A stretch of DNA of 64,000 bases from Lepidodermella squamata (lineage: Eukaryota > Gastrotricha). Shown piece after piece: positions 10,412 through 20,573 of this stretch; positions within the stretch are counted from its first letter, which is position 1; every line of letters starts with the position of its first letter. The translations under genes were made by a program, and so were the position numbers. Under the pieces are notes generated by a model. The model saw nothing but the letters and a program-made list of their open reading frames with translations, did not search any database and was not told where the DNA came from. The stretch lies in the NCBI GenBank assembly GCA_047495785.1, contig JBLDXI010000003.1, positions 2,480,001-2,544,000 on the forward strand, given 5' to 3'.

Positions 10412-11131
10412 AATTATTTCTTCAAATAAAATTCAAATTGGCAACAATTAATAATGAAAGATGAGACTCATCAAAATTTGAAATCAAGCAAGTGATCTCT
10501 TATATGTAAAATTACGAACTTCGGCACGCGACCAAGGGCTTGGTACTAAACATGAAGCATACCTAGCCACAAGAATAGCCCTAATTATAGCCCAAAGAGA
10601 CTACTATTAGAATTAGAGTCCCAAGCCAAAGGGAGCTGGTAACAAATGCTGGTGGTGAAAAAGTGGCTATAAGGTTTGAAAATTCAAACTTGTCCACTTG
10701 ACCTGGATGATTCATGCAGAAACTAGGTCATTAGCAAATCCGACCGGCGTCGACGTTATCGCGACAGCGGAGAACGTGATTATGGAGGCTGGGACCCCAG
10801 AAGCATGAGAATACGCCGCACTGCCTGTCTGAAATTACAATGCACCCCGAGAACATTTTAACCTAGAACGCAATACTGGCTCATATGGTGTCTGTGCAAT
10901 CACGCTCTCCTTTTTTTACATAGTACGATATAACATACTCATATCTTGAAAAGAGGAAAATTATCGCTTTTCTAAGTGACACCTTCGCATGTCGGCTCTA
11001 TTTATAAAAGTCCATGTAGCCGCTCACGGACGTACCGCTCACGTGCTGGGGTCAAAGTCTCCGTCTCGCCCTGCAATAAAAAACAGATTCAAATTTCTTA
11101 GTGTGGCTTAGCATTTTCCACTCACTGACGC
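10412..11131. other. intergenic between tandem copies
   Basis: Contains the 3' end of the upstream copy (AATAAA-like signal just after 10411) and the promoter of the next. No other coding region is supported. Confidence 0.4.
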
Positions 11132-13189
11132 ATGACGAAGACTGTTGGCATATTTAGCCCTGCTTCCAACGCTGGCTTTAAAATTGTCTTCGCTATCGGC
11201 GCCATTTTCACAACTTCCTTTCTTTACATCGCAATATCAGCTTTTCACAGCTCAGGAATTGGCGCTCAAAACTACGGCAATTTTTTCCTCGAGCCAAACC
11301 ATTCACGCTTGATTGGCCGCATATACCCTCCTAAAACCAAGCCGCTAGTAAAATCTCGGCACGTATTCAACGATAAACTTGATTTATTCATCGAAGAAAA
11401 TCTATGCGATATCGATTGGATTTTGAGCAGCGGATCCACTTGCCGCTTCGAACGCCGCCACTTACCGCCTTTCGCGGTTGCTTTACCTGAAAGAGCGAGA
11501 ACAAGATTCGAGACTATGCGAAACGGTGTCGTATTAGTCATCGTTTTTAATTGGGAAAACAATTATTTTGTGTCGCCTTTATTACACGCACTCTACGCAA
11601 GAAACTTTGCCGCAGTTCGGTATTGCGGTCTTCGGCCGAATGCAACATATTTCCGGCAGCAAATTGAGCTGTATTTCCCACGCGATATTGCTGCTGAATT
11701 CGAGACGCTCTACCTCAATTATCTAGCAGCAGACCAACAGGAAATTCGAGAGAACGTCGGCGAGGCTATTTACTACTGCGCTAACCTTGCGATGGAATCA
11801 GTTTCAAATGCTATCGATGTAACCGGTGTTTTCTTGATACATGACGATGCGTTGCTGAGCCACTGGCTGGCTGGTTTCCGCCCTGATTTGTTGGATCTGG
11901 AGAAAAGTTATTTTTACGCAGGCGGTGAGCCGTTTGATCTAACCACAATGAAGTATTGCCGCCCGGCGAAACCTGAGATGAATGAAACGGAATCACCTTG
12001 TGATGGCTTACCTGTCGACTGGTGGCCGGCGAACATGTACCAAGACGTCGCTGTTAAATTTTACAAGGTTCGTTTTTACCAAGTTTGATTAATCTGGAAT
12101 GCACGCTGATTTCAACATGGGTCCTATGACTATGGGACTTGGATTTGTAGATTCTAAAATCCAAGGTCATAGGACTTACACCTGAGAAGCAGTTAAGCCG
12201 CTAATTTTCGGGTCCACCTGAACAAATGAACCTTATATGGGAGAATGCAGCAAAATGCCATGTTATTATTGCTAAAACCTTATTTTTTGCCACCACAAGA
12301 ATCGTATTTTTGCCTCGATCAGATGAATTTTGTATGTGTTTGTTAAGAATTGTCGAGTCCATACTGACATTAGTTCCAAGTCAATTGCCGCGACCGAAAA
12401 TTATTAACTTTTCGCTAAGCGGTTAAGATATAGCGATAATCTAGAGTTAGTATTGCTTGGTATACTAAACCAATTTAAACGAGCATTTTGATCAACCTTG
12501 AAAAAAAATTCTTTCCGGCTAATAATCAGCAGCGTCCAAATACAGAGAATTCGCGATGCCCGCGATCGCCAGCGAATTTTCAAAATTAAATTCTTTTCTA
12601 GTAACAGCGCTGAGCTGATGCGTTGCAAATGGCCGTGTTTCGAGAGTTTAAAGCATAGGTTTCGTTTTTCTCATTATTTTATCATCGAAGTTTTCATGAG
12701 GAATGTTTTTATAAGGAATGGACAGATTTGGCTGAAAATTCGACAACTGATTCTTCGTTCAAAGTATGCCTTGATCGCCTTGCTGATCGAACTCTCGGCT
12801 ACAACCGAATAGTTGGCGCGTTGGCTGATGGATTTTACCTCACTCGGCAGCATTTTAACATGATTTCGCCGATTCTCAAGCTGGCTCATAATTACAGCGT
12901 ATTTCAGGAGTTGACAGTCCCAACGTCTTTCGCCTGTATACCACCCGACGAGACCGGCCATTTTAACGTTGATAAAAATCAAGCGGCGAGGGCAAATCGA
13001 GACCCGGCTTGGGACATATTTGACTCAAACGAGTTGCTTATGCATCCGTTCAAATTCAGTGGGTTTCTTAAGGCGATGACCGGTGATAAGGAAGCCCATG
13101 GTGAAAACACGAGCGAGCTGTGTCTCTACTGCATGCTAGCTCAATACAGCAAATTGCTGGCACTGCAAACTAGAAGACAATCTGATTAG
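11132..13189 (+). CDS. type II membrane protein, glycosyltransferase-like (tandem copy 2)
   Basis: Exons 11132-12069 and 12718-13189, joined at KFYK|EWTDLAEN with acceptor TTTATAAG. About 469 residues, closely similar along its whole length to the gene at 8087: an N-terminal membrane anchor, VIVFNW, YCGLRPNAT, FLIHDDALL, LCLYCMLAQY and a basic tail. Differences are scattered substitutions and a three-residue shorter stretch near FFLEPNHS, so both copies appear to be under constraint. This copy begins MTKTVGIFSPASN, nine bases before the position equivalent to the start of copy 1. Its intron (12070-12717) lacks the hammerhead motif found in copy 1. Function unknown. Confidence 0.75.
12121..12175. 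repeat. intronic hairpin
   Basis: GTCCTATGAC at 12121-12130 pairs with GTCATAGGAC at 12166-12175, and CTTGGATTT with AAATCCAAG inside it, leaving an 8-nt one-sided bulge. It lies in the intron of the second tandem gene. It may be a short foldback element or a local inverted duplication. Confidence 0.5.
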
Positions 13190-13340
13190 AATTATTTTTT
13201 TTCAAATAAAATGAAATAATAAAATTTTGTGCAATTCATTTCTATGTGGGGAAATGTGATTTGAGGAAAATTACACGACATTTTCAAAATAATGCGACCT
13301 TTTAGCGGGACTTCTGTTTTGGACATCAATTATAAGTCAT

Positions 13341-13390
13341 ACTTGCAATACTTGCAATACTTGCAATACTTGCAATACTTGCAATACTTG
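13341..13390. repeat. 10-bp tandem repeat, about five units
   Basis: Five units of ACTTGCAATA in exact tandem between the second membrane protein gene and the next gene. Simple satellite-like array. Confidence 0.9.
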
Positions 13391-13953
13391 CGTTAACTCT
13401 TTTTTAATTAATAACAATTAATTGTACGCAAAACTTTGCCGCAGGAGTCTGCGCGCGAAACATGCCTAGTTTTTCCAGTTTTGAATCTCGCGCGGTCGTG
13501 TGACCCGGGATATTTGTACGCGTCGGCATGTCTCGCATCAAATAGTATCAACTTCTCAAAATGTTCATTCATTACCTGGGAACCCTACCACGTCCGAATG
13601 TTTCCTATTAAAGACCAAAGCGATTTATCATTTATGAAAATTATTTTCAGCGCATTCGCATCTTGAGCAGATTTTACCCGCTTCCCGGCCATACTCCTTA
13701 AAAAGCCGATGAAAGTCGGTCTTTACAAGCAGCGATGAGATGACAGCTCAATTCAATGATTTTCTTGGTAGTAGTTCAATACAACTCGCACGGGCGGCTT
13801 GGTGCAAAAAATTTTAGCTGTTAATTAGCTTGAACACGCGACCGATCGCACGTCTTCGCAACATGTAGATAAAAACCTAGCTTTAAAAGGTGGCTTTCAA
13901 ATGGGAAATTCCAGATAGCGTCGTTTCTTCCGATCATCTTCCGGAGACTAAAA
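13391..13953. other. intergenic and promoter region
   Basis: No gene is supported. GATAAAAA at about 13868, some 85 nt before the ATG at 13954, fits the TATA spacing seen in the other secreted-protein genes. Stretches upstream are unremarkable. Confidence 0.45.
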
Positions 13954-14642
13954 ATGCGCCTGACTCTTATCGCAGCCGCTGTCGCTCTTTTCTGCATCGG
14001 TAAATTAATGACTTTTACAAGAATGAAATCACTGTTTTTCTGTGCATAGTTGCCACTTCAGCTGATGAGGCTTCAGCCTCGGATAACAAGAATGAAGCCT
14101 ATGCTTCTGCCGGCGGTGACGAGAAGGCTCAACGTGGTAATAAATTGATCGGTCGCAATCACGGCCGTGGATTCGGTTACATCGGGCAACAACGTGGTGG
14201 TGACAACTTTGCCTCGGCTTCAGTCAACAAGAAATCCGCCTCAGCTGGCAACAGCAACAAAGGCCGCAAGAAGTTCGGTCACCGTCGCCTCCGCCGTCGG
14301 GGACAAAACTTCGCCTCAGCTGCTTCCGGCAACGCGCGCGGCTACGGCAAGTTCTTCGGCCGTCGGCACGGTGGTCGTCGCTTTGCCTCTGATAACACGC
14401 GATCTGTCTCTGCTGCCGTCGGCAACTACCGCGATCGTCGTGGCTACGGATTCGGTGATCGTCGTCGAGCCGGTGACTTCGCCTCGGCTGCTGCCGGCAA
14501 CTTCCGAGGCCGCCGTGGTCACTTCGGCGGCCGTCATGGCCATCGTCTTACCGGCGACTTCGTCAACAAGGACGCCGCCTCCGCCTCGGCTGGCAATAAC
14601 AAGCGCGGTGGACTTGCGTGGCGATGGGACTATGGGCGTTAG
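13954..14642 (+). CDS. secreted Ser/Ala/Gly/Arg-rich low-complexity protein
   Basis: Exon 1 is 13954-13999 (46 nt, signal peptide MRLTLIAAAVALFCI) and exon 2 is about 14062-14642, with a phase-1 intron so that the mature chain begins ADEASASDNK. The body alternates FASA/ASA motifs with basic glycine blocks such as GRGFG, GRRHGGRRFAS, YRDRRGYGFGDRR and RGRRGHFGGRHG. It has the same gene plan as the Lys/Ser-rich family but a different second exon (Arg and Ala in place of Lys and Ser). Its function is unknown; an extracellular structural or binding protein is inferred from composition. Translations in the other frames are shadows created by codon bias. Confidence 0.8.
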
Positions 14643-14767
14643 TATAACTGTCATCATTTTTTCGCCTGAAATTATTTATTTCCCGTGTGACAGTGAATAG
14701 TTACCGTGTCACAATTCGTGAATCAAATATTCACTATTACCCACTTTTTAGAATCAGTAATTATTTA

Positions 14768-15399
14768 AAACGTGTTTTTCTTGCTGTTCTCCTGCTTGTC
14801 GCTATTGGTAATTTCCTTGGTGCCGATAAGGGTTGCAACAACAAGGACTCGTTCTCTGGCTCAGTTGCTCAACACGACTCCTACGCTCTGCTGAGCAAGA
14901 ATTCGGTGCCTTCGACTTCGCCTCGGCCGATGCTTCTCACAACAAGAAGACCAGCGACAAGCGCAAGCTGATCAAGACCCGATCGGCCAGCCATGAACGC
15001 GCCTCGGCCAGCTACGCCTCGGCAGGGAAGCGCGACTCCGCCTACGACCGCAAGAAGTCCAAGGCTGGCAGCAAGCGCCACGGCCGCAAAATCCGCGAAA
15101 GCGACTCGGCTGCCTTCGCCAAGCACGACAACGCCTACGCCGACTCTGGCGCCGCCGCCGCTGCCCAGAAACACAGCCGCAACAAGAAGCACGGCCGGGC
15201 TGACCACAAGCGCAAGGCTGGTTTCCAGAAGGACCAGGCCCGCGATAAGGCCGGCGAGGTGATCGAGTTCAAGAAGAAGACCTTTACCGACAAGAGCCAC
15301 AACAAGGAGATCAAATCAGTGTTGCCAATGGAACTCCTCTTTACGGTACCCCATACTGAGAAGGGTCTAATTATTTTTGGGTACGAAATAATAATATAA
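14768..15399 (+). pseudogene. decayed secreted Ala/Ser/Lys-rich protein gene
   Basis: A signal-peptide-like stretch RVFLAVLLLVAIG is encoded at 14771-14807 and followed by a GTAA donor, as in the family's first exon. The codon where ATG should be is AAA (14768-14770), and the canonical TATA box is absent because the previous gene ends only ~125 bp upstream. Downstream, the frame that follows the signal shifts near 14900 into a long frame with FASADASHNKK, SASYASAGKRDSAYDRKK and KHDNAYADSGAAAAA. That is a Lys/Ala/Ser-rich chain related in style to the preceding gene. Lost start plus frameshift indicates a pseudogene, although an unrecognised alternative first exon could rescue it. Confidence 0.55.
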
Positions 15400-15591
15400 T
15401 ATTCATCATTCTTCATTTATAAATTTGTGATTTCATTTAATTTCTGTTTTTGAAACCACAATAATCTTAATGCCGCCCAACAACGTAGGAGCCCCTCAAA
15501 TGCGATTTCCAGCTGCGAAATAAAATCAAAATAATTGGCACACACAATTATTGCAATATAGACCACGCAATTAGGAGACCGAGAGCCATGG

Positions 15592-15598
15592 TATAAAA
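15592..15598 (+). promoter_or_regulatory. TATA box of the 19973 gene, separated by a transposon
   Basis: TATAAAA lies 25 bp to the left of the P-like element's target duplication. With the element and one 8-bp duplicate discounted, it would be 96 nt before the ATG at 19973, close to the 85-88 nt of its paralogues. Confidence 0.7.
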
Positions 15599-15624
15599 GC
15601 CGCGAGAATTTAGTTCAAAATCAT

Positions 15625-16131
15625 CATAGAGAATAGAGTTACCAGAGATGAAACTCCTATTGGAAACTTGAAGTTTTAATTCTTTTGCCGATTTTCGTAA
15701 ATTTTCATTATGGCGGATCTTTTTCAAACTCGCGCATACATGTTTACATGTAAAACAAGGGTGTTTTTCCACGCGCTATACCCAAAATAGCTCATCATGG
15801 AATTCCGATTTTTTTATTCTAATCGATGGGGATTGGTTTCAACTATAAACAGTCCAAAGGATATCGTACGGAAATGAACGGTTTTGACGCCATAGCGATT
15901 TCCCCGAAGGTCACTTTTTTGGGTGTTCAAAAATGGGTGTTTTTGCCTTGACCCCACGGCCACATCCTTGACCGGATTATAAGTTTCTTGGGTTTAAATG
16001 ATAGAAATAACCCATATTATAAAAGTTCAGAAGAAACTGAAACTGTAGATGGTGTCGTTTAAAAACTATTCAGGTTTTTCTGCGACGTTTTTTTCGCGAT
16101 GCAGTATATATTTTCAACGCAGAATTATTAT
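15625..16131. repeat. left 507-bp terminal inverted repeat
   Basis: Reverse complement of 19395-19901; I found no mismatch on reading it through. It encodes the same short open frame (starting MEKHPCFTCKHV) as its partner, in opposite orientation, which is a by-product of the duplication. Confidence 0.9.
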
Positions 16132-16288
16132 TATTCAATCTAAATAATACGTGGCACTATGATCCGCTCGGTTCAAATTCCAATTAATCTCCCATTACCC
16201 TCCCAATGAAACTGAAGAGTCGCATTTAAACAGAAAACTGTATAATATTTATTCAATAAATGAAGTAAAAAAATAGCTGATGTCGTCA

Positions 16289-18997
16289 CTATTCGCCTCG
16301 GAACTGGCTTGCTTTGCGAGCTGCAGTTGACGTTTGCTGCGACGGATAGGTTTGCTTCACAAACCAGCGAATGAAGATTCTCGCAACAGATTGCGCTAAT
16401 TCGTTTAACAACTCAGGATTATGATCTCCACAGAAATGGGTGTCGACCAGGTTATCACTGCAAGACTGCAGAATCAAAAGAGTGGCGATTTGAGCGGGTT
16501 TTTGGCGGTGGATGAACTTGTGTCGTTGCAACTTTAGTTCGCGATAGGCTGCCAGCACAAATTTGTATAGCCGACTCGAGGGAAATTGGAGGTGCATTGA
16601 TGATGCCCCGTAATTTTTGGCGACGATAACCTCCTTTGGAATGTCACTGCCGTCGCCAATCAAGGATGCCACACATTTAAGGCATTTAATTAACGAGCTG
16701 ATCGTGATGGCGCGGAAAGCAACAAAACCAGCAAGATAAGCGATGATTGCATTACCCACATTTTCGACGAATGGCGACGTAGCGATAGCTGACTGATCCG
16801 GTGCTTGCGTTCTTTCCGCAACTTCTTCAACCATCCTATCCAGCTCATCTTGCGACAAGTCCTCCTTTGATGATCCCTTCGACTTCTTATGCTCTTCTGC
16901 CAGTTCAAAAACAGACAACACGTTTTTGCGAGCCGCGGATTTCACGCTTCTTCCTCTGAGCTTCGTGACCTTCTGGACGAAATTGGATTTCAAACCAGCC
17001 AATACCTGGTTCATAGTGGGGTTTCGACCGCCTCCGCCAGAATATCGAAGAAAGCAGAATAGAAGCTCCAGCATATCCTGGAGAAAATAATAGGTGCAAA
17101 TGAAATCGAATTCTCTTTTCGCCAACAGATTTTCGACGATTCCGATTATCGATTTCGTCGCAACGATGTAGCCGAGAAAGCCCGCTTTCATGCTGCAGCT
17201 GACCGCAAGTTCTGTTTTGGTGATCATCGCGTTATGTTTCTTGCTGAATTTAGTCCTCGTTATCGTCATCGTTTCCAGCATTTTCACGGTTTTCAAGAGG
17301 GTTGACCGCCATTCACACAGATTTTCTCTGGTGACTGCTTTCCGAAATGGTGCACCATCCCCTTGAACAGATCGTGAATTGAGGCAATCGTTCGAATCAT
17401 TCATTGTCTGAAGAAAGTACTGCGTTCCTTTGGAATCTTTCAGCTTCGCATTTCCAAGTGCCGCAAGAGCTTTCATTCCGTTGACAAGCCGAGTTCCAAA
17501 TACCTGCTGCGCCAGGCTCACGTCCATCGGAGCCTTGTCTGGGGCAACAAGATGTCGACGGTTGACAGGGCATCCAAGATGAAGACCGACAGCTTCCTGC
17601 ACTTCCACCACTTCTTCTACATGAGAGGCGTACGCGCGCATTTTTGATCCATCATCAGCCTCGAATTCGAGGTAATCGGCTCGAAGGAACCAGTTCCGAA
17701 TGAGTTTTATGTCGTGGCTAGGATCGGGAATCCAGTAGAGAGGCGTTGTTAGAACTAGATCGTCGATTCTGTCCACGAACATTCTTCCATCAGGAGTGGT
17801 TCCCAGACCGAGGTATTTCGCAAGCTTCGTATTCGCTCGAAAAGAATCCGTAATGAAGGCGTGTATTTCAATACCTACTTCCATGGAGCAGATAATAATT
17901 TCCTTCAAGAAAGCAAGTTGAATCAGGTGATCAGGGGCAACCAAGTATAGACTCGCCGCCGGTAGGCAAAGTGTCGCGTCGAGCGAAGCAACTTGGAAAA
18001 CAACGACTTCCTCGGCTGCTTTGGTCAGCTGCGGTATGACTGAAGGGTGGTCTTTGAACTTATCACCAACAGTACAAATTCCCTCCAATTGGTCAGCGGA
18101 TGGCAGGTAATTTCCACAAACCTTTGTCGACATTCCGTCGATTTGGCACACGCAATGCCTCGAACGAGCTATCATCTGGGCGTATTTTTTCAATGCGATA
18201 AACGTTATCGATATCATTCCCGGTTTCACAGGGACATCAAGAAGCCAATTGTAGACTGTTTTCCTGCATGGAACAGCGTCGCCAAATAGTTCTCGAAGAA
18301 TGTTTAAAGCTCCTTGACTAGTTAAAGCCATGCCCACAAAAAATTCCTTCGACTCCAGGCGATAACGATGCCCCTGTGGTCCAGCGCACATCGCATTCTT
18401 CGCCGCATTCAAAATAATTGGTTTTGCTTTGGATGGCAGTGAGTCGAGTGGACAATCGGGAACAGCGTAAGATGGACTTGATAGCAGCCTAGTCACGTCC
18501 TGCCTCGCTAATTTCAACTTCTGCTTCACTTGATCAATGGTGTCACTTGGGCGGCCGCGTTTTTTCGGAATCAGAGGTGTGGCTGAAACTACTTGCTCGA
18601 CGATTGAAGGGGGTGGTGGCAGGATTGGCGAGACATTTTCTTCACGTTGACATGCTTGAATAGGCTGGATGGTCGCAAGCGGCAAATGCTCAGAAGTGTT
18701 AGCTGGCGCTTTCCGTAACATGTTGGCAGTCGTTATAGATTCCAAAACCAAGGTTTCATCCAGTTCAAGCTCGACGTCGAATGCCTGCTGAAGGAGCTCA
18801 GAATGTGAGGTACCGCCCGATTTCTTCAACTTATCACGGAACCAAAATGCTTTTCTGTGAACCACCATCAGGTTTTCATTGCTATGGCGAACGGGAAAAG
18901 GGTCGCAAAATTTATCGAGGAGAGCGGGTAAATCTGGCTTTGACGTTTGGCGATACTCGCGAAGGTTGTAACCTGTCAGGCAAAACTTTCGTATCAT
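16289..18997 (-). CDS. P-element/THAP9-like transposase
   Basis: About 900 residues in one frame from the first in-frame ATG at 18997; the frame is open upstream to 19060. P-type transposase hallmarks are HCVCQIDGMSTKV (first acidic site region), IPDPSHDIKLIRNWF (DPxHxxKLxRN block), and YYFLQDMLELLFCFLRYSGG followed by NPTMNQ (QDxxExxFxxxR-GG-NPT block near the C-terminus). A proline-rich segment and a basic KKRGRP motif precede the catalytic part. A likely intron lies just upstream: GTAAGA donor at about 19057 and TTTTTTTAG before 19007 on the minus strand. I could not find the N-terminal THAP zinc-finger exon usual in this family, so the 5' part is unresolved. Confidence 0.85.
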   Translation of the reverse strand: MIRKFCLTGYNLREYRQTSKPDLPALLDKFCDPFPVRHSNENLMVVHRKAFWFRDKLKKSGGTSHSELLQQAFDVELELDETLVLESITTANMLRKAPANTSEHLPLATIQPIQACQREENVSPILPPPPSIVEQVVSATPLIPKKRGRPSDTIDQVKQKLKLARQDVTRLLSSPSYAVPDCPLDSLPSKAKPIILNAAKNAMCAGPQGHRYRLESKEFFVGMALTSQGALNILRELFGDAVPCRKTVYNWLLDVPVKPGMISITFIALKKYAQMIARSRHCVCQIDGMSTKVCGNYLPSADQLEGICTVGDKFKDHPSVIPQLTKAAEEVVVFQVASLDATLCLPAASLYLVAPDHLIQLAFLKEIIICSMEVGIEIHAFITDSFRANTKLAKYLGLGTTPDGRMFVDRIDDLVLTTPLYWIPDPSHDIKLIRNWFLRADYLEFEADDGSKMRAYASHVEEVVEVQEAVGLHLGCPVNRRHLVAPDKAPMDVSLAQQVFGTRLVNGMKALAALGNAKLKDSKGTQYFLQTMNDSNDCLNSRSVQGDGAPFRKAVTRENLCEWRSTLLKTVKMLETMTITRTKFSKKHNAMITKTELAVSCSMKAGFLGYIVATKSIIGIVENLLAKREFDFICTYYFLQDMLELLFCFLRYSGGGGRNPTMNQVLAGLKSNFVQKVTKLRGRSVKSAARKNVLSVFELAEEHKKSKGSSKEDLSQDELDRMVEEVAERTQAPDQSAIATSPFVENVGNAIIAYLAGFVAFRAITISSLIKCLKCVASLIGDGSDIPKEVIVAKNYGASSMHLQFPSSRLYKFVLAAYRELKLQRHKFIHRQKPAQIATLLILQSCSDNLVDTHFCGDHNPELLNELAQSVARIFIRWFVKQTYPSQQTSTAARKASQFRGE

Positions 18998-19394
18998 CCT
19001 GCATGGGCTAAAAAAAATTTCAGACGTGAAATCTGTAACAGAAACTTGTTTTCTTACCAAGAAATGATTAATAAATCCGGAATCCGAATATAAAATCGGT
19101 TAATGAATTTTTTTGCGATGTTTCACTCCTTTGTGGAATATTATGCTGGATGTTTTGAAAAAATACGATGATTCAGCAAAGCTCAAGATTCTTATCAGCC
19201 TCCTGGATTAATACGCATTAGGGTTATCATAGGAAATATTAATTCAGCAACGAAAAACAAACTGCTGGAATTTTAGAATATTGGGAATATTATCTAAGGT
19301 CATCTTCGAATCTATTGTCGGCTTGATCGTATAACTTTGATCGATATTTAAATTAAACATAGGAAAATACTAGACGATTTTGTTTGTCAAATAT

Positions 19395-19901
19395 ATAATA
19401 ATTCTGCGTTGAAAATATATACTGCATCGCGAAAAAAACGTCGCAGAAAAACCTGAATAGTTTTTAAACGACACCATCTACAGTTTCAGTTTCTTCTGAA
19501 CTTTTATAATATGGGTTATTTCTATCATTTAAACCCAAGAAACTTATAATCCGGTCAAGGATGTGGCCGTGGGGTCAAGGCAAAAACACCCATTTTTGAA
19601 CACCCAAAAAAGTGACCTTCGGGGAAATCGCTATGGCGTCAAAACCGTTCATTTCCGTACGATATCCTTTGGACTGTTTATAGTTGAAACCAATCCCCAT
19701 CGATTAGAATAAAAAAATCGGAATTCCATGATGAGCTATTTTGGGTATAGCGCGTGGAAAAACACCCTTGTTTTACATGTAAACATGTATGCGCGAGTTT
19801 GAAAAAGATCCGCCATAATGAAAATTTACGAAAATCGGCAAAAGAATTAAAACTTCAAGTTTCCAATAGGAGTTTCATCTCTGGTAACTCTATTCTCTAT
19901 G
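19395..19901. repeat. right 507-bp terminal inverted repeat
   Basis: Inverted copy of 15625-16131. It now forms most of the DNA immediately upstream of the gene at 19973. Confidence 0.9.
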
Positions 19902-19972
19902 AAAATCATCATCAGTTTATATTATCTCTTCAATTTGCTTCGTCTTATTCTCCACTACAACCTACTACAACA

Positions 19973-20460
19973 ATGCGTGCTTTTCTCGCTGTTGCTGTTG
20001 TCGTCCTGCTCGGCCTCGGTGAGATCTTTCGCCATATAACCATGACCCTCATAAGGATCTTTTTTCAGCTTACTCCGAGGCCAAGGTCTGGAATGTCGAG
20101 TCGAAGGAGATGCACCGCAACTACCACAAGAGCGTCACCGCCTCAGTGAGCCGCTCCTTCGAGAACAAGAAGGCTTTCCGCAAGGGACGTGCCTTCCCGA
20201 TGAAGAAGCGCCACGGCAAGAAGTTCGGCCGCAAAATGAACAAGCGCCGCGGATCCTACTCCAAGTCGGTCTCTGTTTCCTACTCCAAGTCTGGCTCTTT
20301 CTCCGGCAACCGTTTCGGCAAGAACAAGCGTTTCGGTGGCCGCAAGTTCGGCAAGCACGGCAAGAACTTCGGCTACGGCCGCAAGGGCGGCAAGTTCGGC
20401 GGTCGCAAGGCCAACAAGGGCTCTTTCTCCTTCAGCAAGTCCGTCAGCGTCTCCAACTAA
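19973..20460 (+). CDS. secreted Lys/Ser/Gly/Arg-rich low-complexity protein (copy 4)
   Basis: Exon 1 is 19973-20018 (46 nt, MRAFLAVAVVVLLGL) and exon 2 is 20069-20460, separated by a 50-nt phase-1 intron (GTGAGA...TTTTTTCAG). The mature chain starts YSEAKVWNVESKEMHRNYHK and then resembles copies 1-3: KMNKRRGSYSKSVSVSYSKSG, SFSGNRFGKNKRFGG, GRKGGKFGGRK, and SFSFSKSVSVSN at the end. The P-like transposon sits 63 bp upstream of the ATG and separates it from its TATA box, so this copy may be silenced or driven by transposon sequence. The coding region itself is intact. Confidence 0.85.
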
Positions 20461-20573
20461 ATTATAATCCCAAGAACTTTCCACCGTTGATGAATCGAAA
20501 AATATTTATGATCGAAAATAAAAAAATCTGATATAGAAAATGTGGCTTGCATGTTATTTTTTATTCCTTTATA

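Larger units (their letters stand above)
15625..19901 (-). mobile_element. P-element superfamily DNA transposon
   Basis: A 4277-bp element bounded by 507-bp terminal inverted repeats starting CATAGAGAATAG, and flanked by an 8-bp target duplication AAAATCAT (15617-15624 and 19902-19909). An 8-bp duplication, CA termini and the encoded protein all fit the P superfamily. The inverted repeats appear identical along their length, and the transposase frame is long and open, so the insertion is young and may be autonomous. Confidence 0.9.

Noticed and set aside
12070-12717. Hammerhead ribozyme in the second tandem gene's intron
   Set aside because: No CTGATGA...GAAA core is present; the only fold is a simple hairpin at 12121-12175.
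13341-13390. CRISPR-like array
   Set aside because: The units are 10 bp and directly adjacent with no spacers, in a eukaryotic genome. It is a simple tandem repeat.
15548-15772. A cysteine-containing small protein encoded near 15.7 kb and again near 19.8 kb
   Set aside because: The same frame appears twice only because it lies in the two inverted terminal repeats of the P-like transposon, and it has no start or splice support.
19010-19390. A THAP zinc-finger exon upstream of the transposase
   Set aside because: I looked for the C2CH pattern and a start codon on the minus strand in this stretch. Frames are short and stopped, and no convincing THAP motif was found.
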